A stretch of 64,000 nucleotides of DNA from the NCBI RefSeq assembly GCF_020329485.1, contig NZ_JAGKJI010000002.1, positions 186,001 to 250,000 of the forward strand. Reading direction: 5' to 3'. The notes under the pieces were generated by a model, which was given only the letters and a program-made list of their open reading frames with translations, made no database searches and was not told where the DNA came from. Source of the DNA: Bradyrhizobium cenepequi. Lineage in GTDB: Bacteria > Pseudomonadota > Alphaproteobacteria > Rhizobiales > Xanthobacteraceae. The translations under genes and the position numbers were made by a program. Of this stretch, positions 27,845 through 37,282 are shown piece after piece; position 1 is the first letter of the stretch; every line of letters starts with the position of its first letter.

Positions 27845-29008
27845 ATGAGCCGAGCATCCTCTCATGCCCTCAAGCACCCGCCGGTGACGGCGCCCTCCAC
27901 ACCGGCGGGTGCGCCTTCCGCGTTTCCCGAACTCGCGGTCGCAATCGAGCGCGAACGGCGGCGCGGCCGCGGCGCGCAATCCAATTCCAGCGGCCGCTAT
28001 GAGGCCGAGGCGCGCGTCAGCTTCGACGACGGCTGGCAGAGCCTGGAAGAACTGCCGCCGTTCAAGACCACCGTCTCGCTCGACACCTCGCGCAAGGTGA
28101 TCGCGCGCAACGATTCTCCCGATATCGGCTTCGATCGCTCGATCAATCCGTACCGAGGCTGCGAGCATGGCTGCGTCTACTGCTTCGCGCGGCCGACGCA
28201 TGCCTATCTCGGCCTGTCGCCGGGACTGGATTTCGAATCGAAGCTGCTTGCCAAGCCCGATGCGCCAGCGCTGCTCGAGAAGGAGCTGGCCGCGGCGGGC
28301 TATGAGCCGCGCATGATCGCGATCGGCACCAACACCGATCCGTACCAGCCGATCGAGCGCGAATACAAGATCATGCGCGGCATCCTCGAAGTGCTGGAGC
28401 GTGCCGGCCATCCGGTCGGCATCGTCACCAAATCGGCACTGGTGACGCGTGACATCGACATCCTGCAGCGGATGGCGAAACGGAACCTGGTCAAGGTCGC
28501 GCTGTCGGTGACGACGCTCGATGCCAAGCTGGCGCGCACCATGGAGCCGCGCGCCTCGACGCCGCCGAAGCGGCTGGAAACAATCAAGCGATTGGCGGAT
28601 GCCGGCATTCCCACCACCGTGATGGTCGCGCCCGTGATCCCCGCGCTGAACGATTCCGAGATCGAGCGCATCCTCGATGCGGCGGCGCATGCCGGGGCGA
28701 AGGAAGCGAGCTACGTGTTGCTGCGGCTGCCGCTGGAAGTGCGCGACCTGTTCCGGGAGTGGCTGCTCGCGAACTATCCCGACCGCTACCGCCACGTCTT
28801 CACCCTGATCCGCGACATGCGCGGCGGGCGCGACTACGACTCGCAGTGGGGAACGCGGATGAAGGGCACCGGGCCGATGGCCTGGATGATCGGCCGCAGA
28901 TTCGAGATCGCCTGCGAGAAACTCGGCCTGAACAAGCGCCGCTCGAAGCTGACGACCGACCATTTCGTCAAGCCGAAGCAAAGCGGCGAGCAATTGAGCC
29001 TGTTCTAA
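27845..29008 (+). CDS. PA0069-family radical SAM protein
   Basis: A 387-residue radical SAM enzyme of the PA0069 group, related to spore photoproduct lyase-like proteins. The iron-sulfur motif C-x3-C-x2-C reads CEHGCVYCFAR (Cys near 106, 110, 113), preceded by NPYRG. The domain continues with KSALVTRDIDILQRMA and IPALNDSEIERIL, the expected TIM-barrel segments. The reaction is unknown. It lies upstream of rnhB on the same strand. Confidence 0.88.
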   Translation: MSRASSHALKHPPVTAPSTPAGAPSAFPELAVAIERERRRGRGAQSNSSGRYEAEARVSFDDGWQSLEELPPFKTTVSLDTSRKVIARNDSPDIGFDRSINPYRGCEHGCVYCFARPTHAYLGLSPGLDFESKLLAKPDAPALLEKELAAAGYEPRMIAIGTNTDPYQPIEREYKIMRGILEVLERAGHPVGIVTKSALVTRDIDILQRMAKRNLVKVALSVTTLDAKLARTMEPRASTPPKRLETIKRLADAGIPTTVMVAPVIPALNDSEIERILDAAAHAGAKEASYVLLRLPLEVRDLFREWLLANYPDRYRHVFTLIRDMRGGRDYDSQWGTRMKGTGPMAWMIGRRFEIACEKLGLNKRRSKLTTDHFVKPKQSGEQLSLF

Positions 29009-29085
29009 ACACCTTCATTGAATAATGGGGACGAGTGTAGGGTTCCCCGTTGCGCCGGGGCGGCTGCTTCAGCACAGTCGCGCCC

Positions 29086-29850
29086 ATGATTCGGGACAAG
29101 TCCGAGAAGAAACAGCCGGTCAAACCGGCGAAGGGCGTGATCGCAGTGGCGCCGCCGAGCTTTCGGCGCGAGCGCGCGCTGATCAAGCGCGGGGTGTGGC
29201 CGGTTGCCGGCTGCGACGAGGCTGGGCGCGGCCCGCTCGCCGGTCCCGTGGTCGCCGCGGCCGTGGTGCTGGATCCCAAGCGGATTCCGAAAGGCATCGA
29301 TGACTCGAAGCGGCTGACGGCGGAACGGCGGGAAGAGCTGTTCGAGCAGATCTGCGCGACGTCGGCGTTCGCGGTGGCCTTCGCCTCGCCGGCGCGAATC
29401 GATCGCGACAATATCCTGCGCGCCTCGCTCTGGGCCTTGGCGCGCGCCGTGCAGGCGCTGCCCGAAGCGCCGCAGCATGTCTTCGTCGACGGCCGCGACA
29501 AGGTCGCCGTAACCTGCGACTGCGAGGCGGTGATCGGCGGCGATGGGATCGTGATGTCGATCGCGGCCGCTTCCATCATCGCCAAGGTGACGCGGGACCG
29601 GCTGATGCGCGCGCTGGCGCTGGATTGCCCGGGCTATGGCTTCGAGCAGCACAAGGGTTACGCGGTGCCGGAACATCTGGAGGCGCTGGATCGCTTGGGG
29701 CCGAGCGCGCATCACCGCAGCTTCTTCGCGCCCGTGATCGCCGCCCGGCAGAAGCATTTCCCGGAAACGATCGACCCCGATCTCTTCACGGTGGACCCTA
29801 CGGCCGAGACGGTCGACCCGACAATCGAGGCCGAAGCGACGGCCGCCTGA
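29086..29850 (+). CDS. rnhB: Ribonuclease HII
   Basis: A 254-residue RNase HII, which cuts the RNA strand of RNA:DNA hybrids and removes misincorporated ribonucleotides. The active site starts with [13 protein letters not shown] near residue 44; further acidic residues are in VFVDGRDK and the [20 protein letters not shown] block. ATG at 29086 gives a family-length protein with a basic N-terminal extension of about 40 residues. It is followed by a palindromic repeat. Confidence 0.96.
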   Translation: MIRDKSEKKQPVKPAKGVIAVAPPSFRRERALIKRGVWPVAGCDEAGRGPLAGPVVAAAVVLDPKRIPKGIDDSKRLTAERREELFEQICATSAFAVAFASPARIDRDNILRASLWALARAVQALPEAPQHVFVDGRDKVAVTCDCEAVIGGDGIVMSIAAASIIAKVTRDRLMRALALDCPGYGFEQHKGYAVPEHLEALDRLGPSAHHRSFFAPVIAARQKHFPETIDPDLFTVDPTAETVDPTIEAEATAA

Positions 29851-29899
29851 AGCGCGATGCGATCAGGATGAATCATCATCGCGCTTTAGGTTGTTGTTT

Positions 29900-29948
29900 G
29901 AGCATGATCTTTTCGGAAAACCGCTTCACACTTTTCCGGATCATGCTC
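29900..29948. repeat. Palindromic repeat, family E
   Basis: GAGCATGATCTTTTCGGAAAA to TTTTCCGGATCATGCTC. This copy differs from the one at 3300-3348 at a few loop bases. It lies between rnhB and the glycosyltransferase gene. Confidence 0.88.
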
Positions 29949-30039
29949 TAGCGCTGTTGCCTCCATCGCGTGCGGCCTCTATCAAATCTCGGAATCAAAT
30001 GAGGCCGCACACAGGGCTGATTCTGGGCATTTTGGGCGC

Positions 30040-31545
30040 ATGCGTTTCACCTCCCTGGTCGTCGAACTGATCCGCGCCCGGCCGCGGCTGGTGGTTTGGA
30101 TCGTGGTGCTGGCGCAGGCGGCGCTGTGGCTCCTGGTGCCGCTTCTGGTCTATCGCAGCCCGCCCGGCGACGTTGCGACCGTGCTCGCCTTTGGCCGGGA
30201 ATATCAGGTCGGCACCGATCTCGGCCCGCCGCTCGCGTTCTGGCTGGCCGACATCGCGTTCCGCGCCGCCGGCAATCACGTTTTCGGCGTCTATCTGCTG
30301 GCGCAGATTTGCGCGGTCGCGACCTTCGTCAGCCTCTATCATCTTGGCCGCGCCATAGTCGGCGGACAGCAGGCCGTGCTCGCGGTGCTGCTCACGATGA
30401 CGGTGATGGCCTTCTCGTCGCCCGGCCTCGAGTTCGGCCCGCTCGTGCTGGCGCGCCCGCTCTGGGCGCTTTTGCTGCTGCATTCCTGGCAATTGTTCGG
30501 CCAGAACCGGCGCAGCGCCTGGTTCGCCTGGTCGATCGATTGCGGCCTGTTGCTGCTGACAACGCCGGTGGCGATCGGGATGATCCTGCTGGTCTTGGTC
30601 TTTGCGCTGGCGACCGCGCGCGGACGGCGCACGCTGGCGTCGTTCGATCCGCTGTTCGCGCTGCTCGTGGTGATCGTGCTGGCGCTGCCTTACCTGGTCT
30701 GGCTGATGCGGTTGGATGTTCTGACGCTGCCGCCGCTGCCGGCACTGACGGAGTTGGGCGCGCGGACGATACGCTCCGGCGTCGTGCTCGGCGGGCTGGT
30801 GGTGTCGATGGCCGGCATCGCGCTGCTCCTGGTCCTCAACTCCCCCTGGTTCGCCCGGAAGGCGGAGGAGGCGCCGATCATCCACCGGCCGCCGGTCGAT
30901 CCCTTGGGACGGCAGTTCGTCTATTTCTTCGCCTTCGCGCCGGCGCTGATCGGCAGCCTGCTCGCCGGCCTGTTCAAGCTCGACCACGTGGTCGGCGGCG
31001 CGGGCGTCGCGCTGCTGCTCTCGGGACTGGCCGTGATCGTCAACGCCGGCGATCTCATCCACCTCTACCGTCAGCGGCTGTTGCGCTCGGCCTGGGCGGC
31101 GGCGATTGCCGCGCCGGCCGCCGCGGTGGTTGCGGCGACACTGCTCGTGCCCTGGGTCAGCACGGCCGAAGTGCGGACCTCGATGCCGGCGACCGCAATC
31201 GCGCATTTCTTCGCTGACAGTTTCGAGCGGCGCACCAACCAGCGGCTGCGCGCGGTGACCGGCGATCCCGAACTGGCGCGCCTGGTCGCGATGGACCCGC
31301 AGCGCCCGCATCTGTTGCTCGAAGGAACGCCGCGGACGCCCTGGCTCTCGCCGGCGAAGTTCAACGAGACCGGCGGGCTGATCGTCTGGCGCGCGTCCGA
31401 TACGTCGGGCGCGCCGCCGCCGGAGATCGCGCAACGTTTCCCCGGCCTGGTTCCGGAAGTGCCGCGTTCCTTCGAGTGGCTGGTCAACGGCCGGCAGCCG
31501 CTGCTGCGGATCGGCTGGGCCATCGTGCGGCCGAAAGGGCCGTAA
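30040..31545 (+). CDS. Integral membrane glycosyltransferase, family 39-like
   Basis: A 501-residue membrane protein with about nine helices and a C-terminal soluble part of about 120 residues. The layout, with an acidic residue (TDLGPPLAFWLADIA, about 64-78) in the first periplasmic loop, resembles ArnT/PMT-type glycosyltransferases that use lipid-linked sugar donors. Helices include RPRLVVWIVVLAQAALWLLV and HVFGVYLLAQICAVATFVSL. The acceptor may be a lipid or protein. It is convergent with the uracil-DNA glycosylase gene. Confidence 0.75.
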   Translation: MRFTSLVVELIRARPRLVVWIVVLAQAALWLLVPLLVYRSPPGDVATVLAFGREYQVGTDLGPPLAFWLADIAFRAAGNHVFGVYLLAQICAVATFVSLYHLGRAIVGGQQAVLAVLLTMTVMAFSSPGLEFGPLVLARPLWALLLLHSWQLFGQNRRSAWFAWSIDCGLLLLTTPVAIGMILLVLVFALATARGRRTLASFDPLFALLVVIVLALPYLVWLMRLDVLTLPPLPALTELGARTIRSGVVLGGLVVSMAGIALLLVLNSPWFARKAEEAPIIHRPPVDPLGRQFVYFFAFAPALIGSLLAGLFKLDHVVGGAGVALLLSGLAVIVNAGDLIHLYRQRLLRSAWAAAIAAPAAAVVAATLLVPWVSTAEVRTSMPATAIAHFFADSFERRTNQRLRAVTGDPELARLVAMDPQRPHLLLEGTPRTPWLSPAKFNETGGLIVWRASDTSGAPPPEIAQRFPGLVPEVPRSFEWLVNGRQPLLRIGWAIVRPKGP

Positions 31546-31555
31546 GGCAGGCCGC

Positions 31556-32392
31556 TCAGGATGAGGGGGAGCTTTGCTGCCCCAGCACCTTCGCGATGGC
31601 GCGAAGGTCCTGCCATGACATCCGCTTGTAGGAGGGCGAACGCAAGAGATAGGCGGGGTGGAAGGTGGCGATGGCGCGGATCACTCGCGTGCCGGTGTCG
31701 TAGTCGACCCATTTCCCGCGGGTGCGCATGATCCCCTCGCGCGTGCCGATCAGCGCCTGCGTCGAGGGATTGCCGAGCGTGACCAGCACGTCGGGATTCA
31801 CGAGCTCGATCTGGCGCTGGATGAAGGGCAGGCACACCTGTGTCTCCTGCGGCGTCGGCGTGCGGTTGCCGGGCGGCCGCCACGGGATCACGTTGGCGAT
31901 ATAGGCCTTGCTGCGGTCGAGCCCGATCGCCGCGATCATCCGGTCCAGGAGCTTGCCGGAGCGGCCGACAAAGGGCAGCCCCTCGATGTCCTCGTCACGG
32001 CCGGGCGCTTCGCCGACGAACATCACCCGCGCCGCCGGATTGCCGTCGGCGAACACCAGTTTCGTCGCGGTATGCCTCAGCGCACAGCCGTCGAAATTCT
32101 CGAGCAAGGTCCGCAGCGCCTCCAGCGTCGGCGCGGTCCGTGCCGCCTCGCGTGCAGACGCAATCGCCGCATCGGGTGCGACGGTGATTTCGCTGCGCGG
32201 AACTGCCGGCGCCGCAAGCGGCATATCCCGCTGCGCCCGCGGCAGCGGCGCCACCTCGCGCGGCGGTGCGGCGGGAACAGGCTCAAGCTCCGCGAGCCGG
32301 TTGACCGGTTCGTCGCTAAGCGCGCAATCGACCCCGGCCTCGAGATAAAAGGCCAGCAATTGCTTCAAGGTAGGAGCAGGCTCGGGCATCAT
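31556..32392 (-). CDS. Uracil-DNA glycosylase, family 4-like
   Basis: A 278-residue (from this start) uracil-DNA glycosylase-superfamily protein. Motif A is VGEAPGRDEDIEGLPFVGRSG and motif B is TFHPAYLLRSP; LGNPSTQALIG and NRTPTPQE are family 4-type. The family 4 iron-sulfur cysteines are largely missing: the first pair reads GCALRHTA with one Cys, and the NVIPWRPPGNR segment lacks the Cys usually before RPPGNR. The enzyme probably lacks a cluster. The start is uncertain: frames continue 13 codons upstream to 32431. An N-terminal Pro/Ala-rich linker is present. Confidence 0.85.
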   Translation of the reverse strand: MMPEPAPTLKQLLAFYLEAGVDCALSDEPVNRLAELEPVPAAPPREVAPLPRAQRDMPLAAPAVPRSEITVAPDAAIASAREAARTAPTLEALRTLLENFDGCALRHTATKLVFADGNPAARVMFVGEAPGRDEDIEGLPFVGRSGKLLDRMIAAIGLDRSKAYIANVIPWRPPGNRTPTPQETQVCLPFIQRQIELVNPDVLVTLGNPSTQALIGTREGIMRTRGKWVDYDTGTRVIRAIATFHPAYLLRSPSYKRMSWQDLRAIAKVLGQQSSPSS

Positions 32393-32535
32393 GGTGGGAT
32401 ACAAGTCCTCCGCCCGCAATTTAGGATGCATCGCGCCATCGCGAAATGCATTTCAATGGTTGTCCTCGCCGCAAAAATCGGAAACAAGGCAGCCTAACGG
32501 ATTAGAAGCGTTCTCAACCGGGCTGAGAAGAGACC

Positions 32536-34194
32536 ATGAGCACCGAAGAACTACCGCCCCGCGAATCCATGGAATTCGACGTCGTGATCGTCGGCGCCGG
32601 ACCGTCGGGCCTCTCGGCTGCGATCCGGCTGAAACAGCTCAATCCCGATCTCAGCATCGTCGTGGTGGAGAAGGGTTCCGAGGTCGGCGCGCATATCCTC
32701 TCCGGCGCGGTGATCGATCCGGTGTCGCTCGACAAATTGATTCCGGATTGGCGCGAGGACGCCGACTGTCCGCTGAAGACCCAGGTGAAGGACGACCGCT
32801 TCTACTGGATGACGGCTGCCGGCGCGATCCGGCTGCCGAACTTCATGATGCCGCCGTTGATGAACAACCATCACTGCTATATCGGCTCGCTCGGCAATGT
32901 CTGTCGCTGGCTGGCACCGAAGGCGGAAGCGCTGGGCGTTGAGATCTATCCGGGCTTTGCCGCCGCCGAAGTGCTCTATGACGACAACGGCAACGTGCGC
33001 GGCATCGCCACCGGCGATATGGGCATCGCCAGGGACGGCTCACACAAGGACTCCTACACCCGCGGCATGGAGCTCCTCGGCAAATACACGCTGTTCGCCG
33101 AAGGCGCGCGCGGCAGCCTGTCGAAGCTTCTGATCGCGAAATACCAGCTCGATGCGAAGAGCGAGCCGCCGAAATTCGGCATCGGCTTGAAAGAGGTGTG
33201 GCAGATCGATCCCGCCAAACACCAGAAGGGCCTGATCCAGCATTCCTTCGGCTGGCCGCTCAACAATTCCACCGGCGGCGGCTCGTTCCTCTACCACTAC
33301 GATGACAACCGCGTTGCCGTCGGCTTCGTCGTGCATCTCAATTACGACGATCCATATCTTTCGCCGTTCGACGAATTCCAGCGCTTCAAGACGCATCCCT
33401 CGATCCGCTCGGTGCTGGAAGGCGGCAAGCGGCTCGCCTATGGCGCGCGCGCCATTACCGAGGGCGGCTACCAGTCGGTGCCGCGGCTGACCTTCCCGGG
33501 CGGCGCGCTGATCGGTTGCGCGGCCGGCTTCGTCAACGTGCCGCGCATCAAGGGCGTCCACAATGCGATGGGCAGCGGCATGCTTGCCGCCGAGCATGTG
33601 GCGGCGGCGCTCGCTGCCGGCCGCGCCAATGATGAGCTCGTGGAATACGAAAATGCCTGGCGCGATTCCGCGGTCGGCAAGGACCTGCATCGGGTTCGCA
33701 ACGTCAAGCCGCTGTGGTCGAAGTTCGGCACCATCGTCGGCGTTGCGCTTGGCGGCTTCGACATGTGGTGCAACACCTTGGGCTTCTCGCTGTTCGGAAC
33801 CCAGTCGCACTCAAAGCCCGATCGCAAGACGCTGGATCCGGCGAAACAGCACACGCCGATCGCCTACCCGAAGCCGGACGGCAAGATCTCGTTCGACAAA
33901 TTGTCCTCGGTGTTCCTCTCCAATACCAACCATGAGGAGGACCAGCCGGTCCACCTCAAGGTCGCTGAGATGAACCTGCAGAGGACGTCGGAGCATGACG
34001 TCTATGCCGGCCCCTCCAACCGCTATTGCCCGGCCGGCGTCTATGAATGGGTCGAGGAATCCTCAGGTCCGCGCTTCCAGATCAATGCGCAGAACTGCGT
34101 CCATTGCAAAACCTGCGACGTGAAGGACCCGAACGGTAACATCACCTGGGTTCCGCCGGAGGGCGGCGGAGGGCCCAATTACGAGGCGATGTAA
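32536..34194 (+). CDS. etfD: Electron transfer flavoprotein-ubiquinone oxidoreductase
   Basis: A 552-residue ETF-QO, a membrane-associated FAD and [4Fe-4S] protein that passes electrons from electron-transferring flavoprotein to ubiquinone during fatty acid and amino acid oxidation. The dinucleotide fold VVIVGAGPSGLSAAIRLKQL lies near 15-34, the central ubiquinone-binding region carries GRxxxYQ-like segments, and the C-terminal cluster site NAQNCVHCKTCDVKDPNGNITW provides three of four cysteines, the fourth being in RYCPAGVYEW. The length matches orthologues. The etfAB genes are not here. Confidence 0.97.
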   Translation: MSTEELPPRESMEFDVVIVGAGPSGLSAAIRLKQLNPDLSIVVVEKGSEVGAHILSGAVIDPVSLDKLIPDWREDADCPLKTQVKDDRFYWMTAAGAIRLPNFMMPPLMNNHHCYIGSLGNVCRWLAPKAEALGVEIYPGFAAAEVLYDDNGNVRGIATGDMGIARDGSHKDSYTRGMELLGKYTLFAEGARGSLSKLLIAKYQLDAKSEPPKFGIGLKEVWQIDPAKHQKGLIQHSFGWPLNNSTGGGSFLYHYDDNRVAVGFVVHLNYDDPYLSPFDEFQRFKTHPSIRSVLEGGKRLAYGARAITEGGYQSVPRLTFPGGALIGCAAGFVNVPRIKGVHNAMGSGMLAAEHVAAALAAGRANDELVEYENAWRDSAVGKDLHRVRNVKPLWSKFGTIVGVALGGFDMWCNTLGFSLFGTQSHSKPDRKTLDPAKQHTPIAYPKPDGKISFDKLSSVFLSNTNHEEDQPVHLKVAEMNLQRTSEHDVYAGPSNRYCPAGVYEWVEESSGPRFQINAQNCVHCKTCDVKDPNGNITWVPPEGGGGPNYEAM

Positions 34195-34478
34195 CAGAGA
34201 GGCGTTCCGACCACGATTGCGTGAGTGGACACCCCGATAAACCGAGAGGAGCGGCCACGATACCGCCACACTGGAGGCGTTTCCGGTGTTGCTGGTCAAA
34301 TCGGTGGCTTTGAGGGCTAATCTGCTGATTGATTCGCCACCCGTATCCTTGCGGTTGAAGGCCAAAAGCGGCATTGTCGCTGGCCGGGATGCCGCCGCTT
34401 GGGTTCGCATTCGACACTGATCCGAAGAGATCGCCGCCGTAAATCCTGCCGTAATCCCTTGGAGCAAGGCGAACCGTG

Positions 34479-36263
34479 ATGCTTTCTACACGCTTTAACC
34501 GCTGGACGATTGCTGCTCTCAGCCTGGCCATGCTCGCCGCACCTGGCGTACTCCATGCGCAGACGCCGGATCATCCTTCAGACAACACGGCGCAGTTTCC
34601 GACCAAGAACGACCTGAAATCGCTGACTACGTCCGGCAGCTATCTCGCCGCCCGCCACGCCAGCGTCGAGCGCGATGCCGCGTCCGCTGCAGCATTTTAC
34701 CGCTCAGCGCTCCGCACAGATCCCAAGAACAACGAGCTGCTCGACCGCGCCTTCATCTCCTCGCTGGCGGAAGGCGATATCGACGAGGCTGTCAAGCTGG
34801 CTGACCGCATCCTCGCGCAGGACAAGTCGAACCGCGTGGCGCGGCTTGTCGTCGGCGTACGCGATTTGAAGCTGAAGAAATACACGGCCGCTCAGATCAA
34901 CGTCAACCAGTCGATCCGCGGACCGATCACCGACCTGGTTGCGACGCTGCTGGCAAGCTGGGCAAGCTACGGCGCCGGCGACTCCAAGGCGGCAGTCGCC
35001 AACATCGACAAGCTCACCGGCCCGGAATGGTATCCGCTGTTCAAGGATCTCCACGCCGGCATGATCCTGGAGCTCGCTGGCAAGGAGAAGGACGCCGGCA
35101 CCCGCTTCGAGCGCGCCTACAAGCTCGACGATTCCATGCTGCGGATCGTGGACGAATATGCGCGCTGGTCGTCGCGCAACAAGGATGCGGCTGCGGCCGC
35201 GTCCCTCTATGAGGCCTTCGACAAGAAGCTGCCGCGCCATCCGCTGGTGCAGGAGGGCATCCGCCAGACCAAGGCCGGCAAGAAACTGTCGCCGCTGGTC
35301 GATTCAGCGCAGGCCGGTGCGGCCGAAGCGCTCTACGGCATCGGCGCGACGCTGACGCGCCGCGGTGGCGAGGATCTGGCGCTGGTCTATCTGCAGCTTG
35401 CGCTGTACCTGCAGCCCAGCCATCCGTTGGCGCTGCTCTCGCTCGCGGACCTCTATGAGAGCGTCAAGAAGCCGCAGATGGCGATCAAGATCTATGAGCG
35501 CGTGCCGGCCTCATCGCCGCTGAAGCGCAACGCGCAGATCCAGCTTGCCACCGATCTCGATGCCGCCGACCGCAGCGAGGAGGCGATCAAGATCCTGAAG
35601 GAGCTTACCGCCGAATCAAAGGACATCGAGGCCATCATGGCGCTCGGCAATATCGAGCGTGGCCGCAAGAAATTCGCCGATTGCGCTGGCACCTATACGC
35701 AGGCAATCGACGCGATGCCGGCGGCGAGTGACAAGAACGCCTGGGTCACCCACTACTATCGCGGCATCTGCGAGGAGCGCTCCAAGCAGTGGAGCAAGGC
35801 CGAAGCCGACATGCGCAAGGCGCTGGAGATGCAGCCCGAGCAGCCGCACGTGCTGAACTATCTCGGCTATTCCTGGATCGATCAGGGCATCAATCTCGAC
35901 GAGGGCATGAAGATGATCAAGCGTGCCGTCGAGCAGCGCCCCGACGACGGCTACATCGTGGATTCCCTTGGCTGGGCCTATTACCGCATCGGCAATTACG
36001 ACGAGGCGGTGAAGCAGCTCGAGCGGGCGATCGACCTCAAGCCGGAAGATCCGACCATCAACGACCATCTCGGCGACGCCTATTGGCGGGTCGGCCGGAC
36101 GCTGGAAGCCAAGTTCCAGTGGGCACATGCGCGCGACCTCAAGCCCGAGGCCGAAGAACTGCCGAAGATCGAAGCCAAGCTCGAGAACGGCCTGCCGGAG
36201 GACACCCCTAATAACGCTGCTGCCGTCGAGAAGAAGAAAGAAGACGGCAAGGGCGGCGGATGA
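34479..36263 (+). CDS. Exported tetratricopeptide repeat protein
   Basis: A 594-residue protein with an N-terminal signal segment (AALSLAMLAAPGVLHAQ) and TPR units throughout. The C-terminal part has clear repeats, e.g. MRKALEMQPEQPHVLNYLGYSWIDQG and AIDLKPEDPTINDHLGDAYWRVG. It is probably periplasmic or lipoprotein-like and acts as a protein-interaction scaffold. ATG is chosen just after an in-frame GTG. ispE follows 40 bases later and this pair is often co-located in Rhizobiales. The acidic C-terminus ends KKKEDGKGGG. The role is unknown. Confidence 0.85.
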   Translation: MLSTRFNRWTIAALSLAMLAAPGVLHAQTPDHPSDNTAQFPTKNDLKSLTTSGSYLAARHASVERDAASAAAFYRSALRTDPKNNELLDRAFISSLAEGDIDEAVKLADRILAQDKSNRVARLVVGVRDLKLKKYTAAQINVNQSIRGPITDLVATLLASWASYGAGDSKAAVANIDKLTGPEWYPLFKDLHAGMILELAGKEKDAGTRFERAYKLDDSMLRIVDEYARWSSRNKDAAAAASLYEAFDKKLPRHPLVQEGIRQTKAGKKLSPLVDSAQAGAAEALYGIGATLTRRGGEDLALVYLQLALYLQPSHPLALLSLADLYESVKKPQMAIKIYERVPASSPLKRNAQIQLATDLDAADRSEEAIKILKELTAESKDIEAIMALGNIERGRKKFADCAGTYTQAIDAMPAASDKNAWVTHYYRGICEERSKQWSKAEADMRKALEMQPEQPHVLNYLGYSWIDQGINLDEGMKMIKRAVEQRPDDGYIVDSLGWAYYRIGNYDEAVKQLERAIDLKPEDPTINDHLGDAYWRVGRTLEAKFQWAHARDLKPEAEELPKIEAKLENGLPEDTPNNAAAVEKKKEDGKGGG

Positions 36264-36303
36264 GGCTGATCGGTTGGTGGTTGCTTCTGGGGGTAGTTAG
36301 CCG

Positions 36304-37191
36304 ATGCCGGCGCTAGTTGAAGACGCGCGTGCCAAGGTCAACCTGACGCTGCGGGTGGTCGGGCGGCGCGTCGACGGCTATCACGACCTCGAAAGCGTTG
36401 TGGCATTCGCCGATTGCGCCGATCGCCTGACGCTGACGCCCGGCGAAGAGCTCGAGCTTACGACCTTGGGGCCGATGGCGGAGGCCTGCGGCGAGACCGC
36501 TGATAATCTCGTGCTGAAGGCCGCGCGGCTGCTCGGCGAGCGCGTTCCCGATCTGAAGACCGGCCGCTTTGCGCTGGAGAAAGTGTTGCCGGTGGCCGCC
36601 GGGATCGGCGGCGGGTCGGCGGATGCCGCAGCGGCGTTGCGGCTGCTGGCGCGCCTCAACGGTCTCGCCCTCGACGACGACCGCCTGCGCGACGTCGCGC
36701 TGCAAACCGGCGCCGACGTGCCGGTCTGCGTCGCCTCGTACGCCTGCGACATGACAGGGGTCGGCGAGACGCTGATGCCGTTGAACTTGCCGAAGATGCC
36801 TTGCGTGCTGGTCAACCCGCGGATTCCCGTCGCCACCAAGGACGTGTTCGCGGAGCTTGGCTTGCGTCCTGGCGACCTCCTGGTCGGCGCCACCGACGTG
36901 GTGTTGCAGGCGCCGCCCTGGCCGGAGCAGGGCGGCTCGCTCGATGAGTGGGTCGAGGCCTTTGCCGCCAGCTCGAATGATCTGGAAGCGCCGGCGGTAC
37001 GCATTCAGCCCGTGATCGGCGAGGTGATCGCGGCGCTCAACGCCACCAATGGTGCCTGGCTCGCGCGAATGTCCGGTTCGGGCGCCACATGCTTTGCGAT
37101 CTACGAGAACACCGCCGACGCCCAGCGCGCGGCCGAGAAGCTTCGCGGCGAGCACCCGTTGTGGTGGGTGCATTCGGGCCTATTGAGCTGA
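36304..37191 (+). CDS. ispE: 4-diphosphocytidyl-2-C-methyl-D-erythritol kinase
   Basis: A 295-residue GHMP kinase of the non-mevalonate isoprenoid pathway. It phosphorylates CDP-methylerythritol using ATP. The N-terminal ARAKVNLTLRVVGRRVDGYHDLESVVAF, the ATP loop PVAAGIGGGSADAAAALR (about 96-113) and the C-terminal ARMSGSGATCFAIY are all present. It follows a TPR gene. The polyprenyl synthase gene opposite (37283) uses products of this pathway, a sensible neighbour. Confidence 0.96.
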   Translation: MPALVEDARAKVNLTLRVVGRRVDGYHDLESVVAFADCADRLTLTPGEELELTTLGPMAEACGETADNLVLKAARLLGERVPDLKTGRFALEKVLPVAAGIGGGSADAAAALRLLARLNGLALDDDRLRDVALQTGADVPVCVASYACDMTGVGETLMPLNLPKMPCVLVNPRIPVATKDVFAELGLRPGDLLVGATDVVLQAPPWPEQGGSLDEWVEAFAASSNDLEAPAVRIQPVIGEVIAALNATNGAWLARMSGSGATCFAIYENTADAQRAAEKLRGEHPLWWVHSGLLS

Positions 37192-37197
37192 CAACTT

Positions 37198-37275
37198 GTA
37201 GGATGGGTGGAGCGAAGCGAAACCCATCGGTACTTGCGGCACGATGATGGGTTTCGCTGCGCTCTACCATCCTGC
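37198..37275. repeat. Inverted repeat, family F
   Basis: The left arm GTAGGATGGGTGGAGCGAAG and right arm CGCTGCGCTCTACCATCCTGC enclose AAACCCATC/GATGGGTTT. It sits between convergent genes and may serve as a bidirectional transcription end. No second copy was seen in the window. Confidence 0.8.
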
Positions 37276-37282
37276 GCGTCAC

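Noticed and set aside
29995..31434. Open frame of 479 codons opposite the membrane glycosyltransferase
   Set aside because: Composition rich in Arg/Gln/His/Glu without domains; a typical shadow of a hydrophobic gene.
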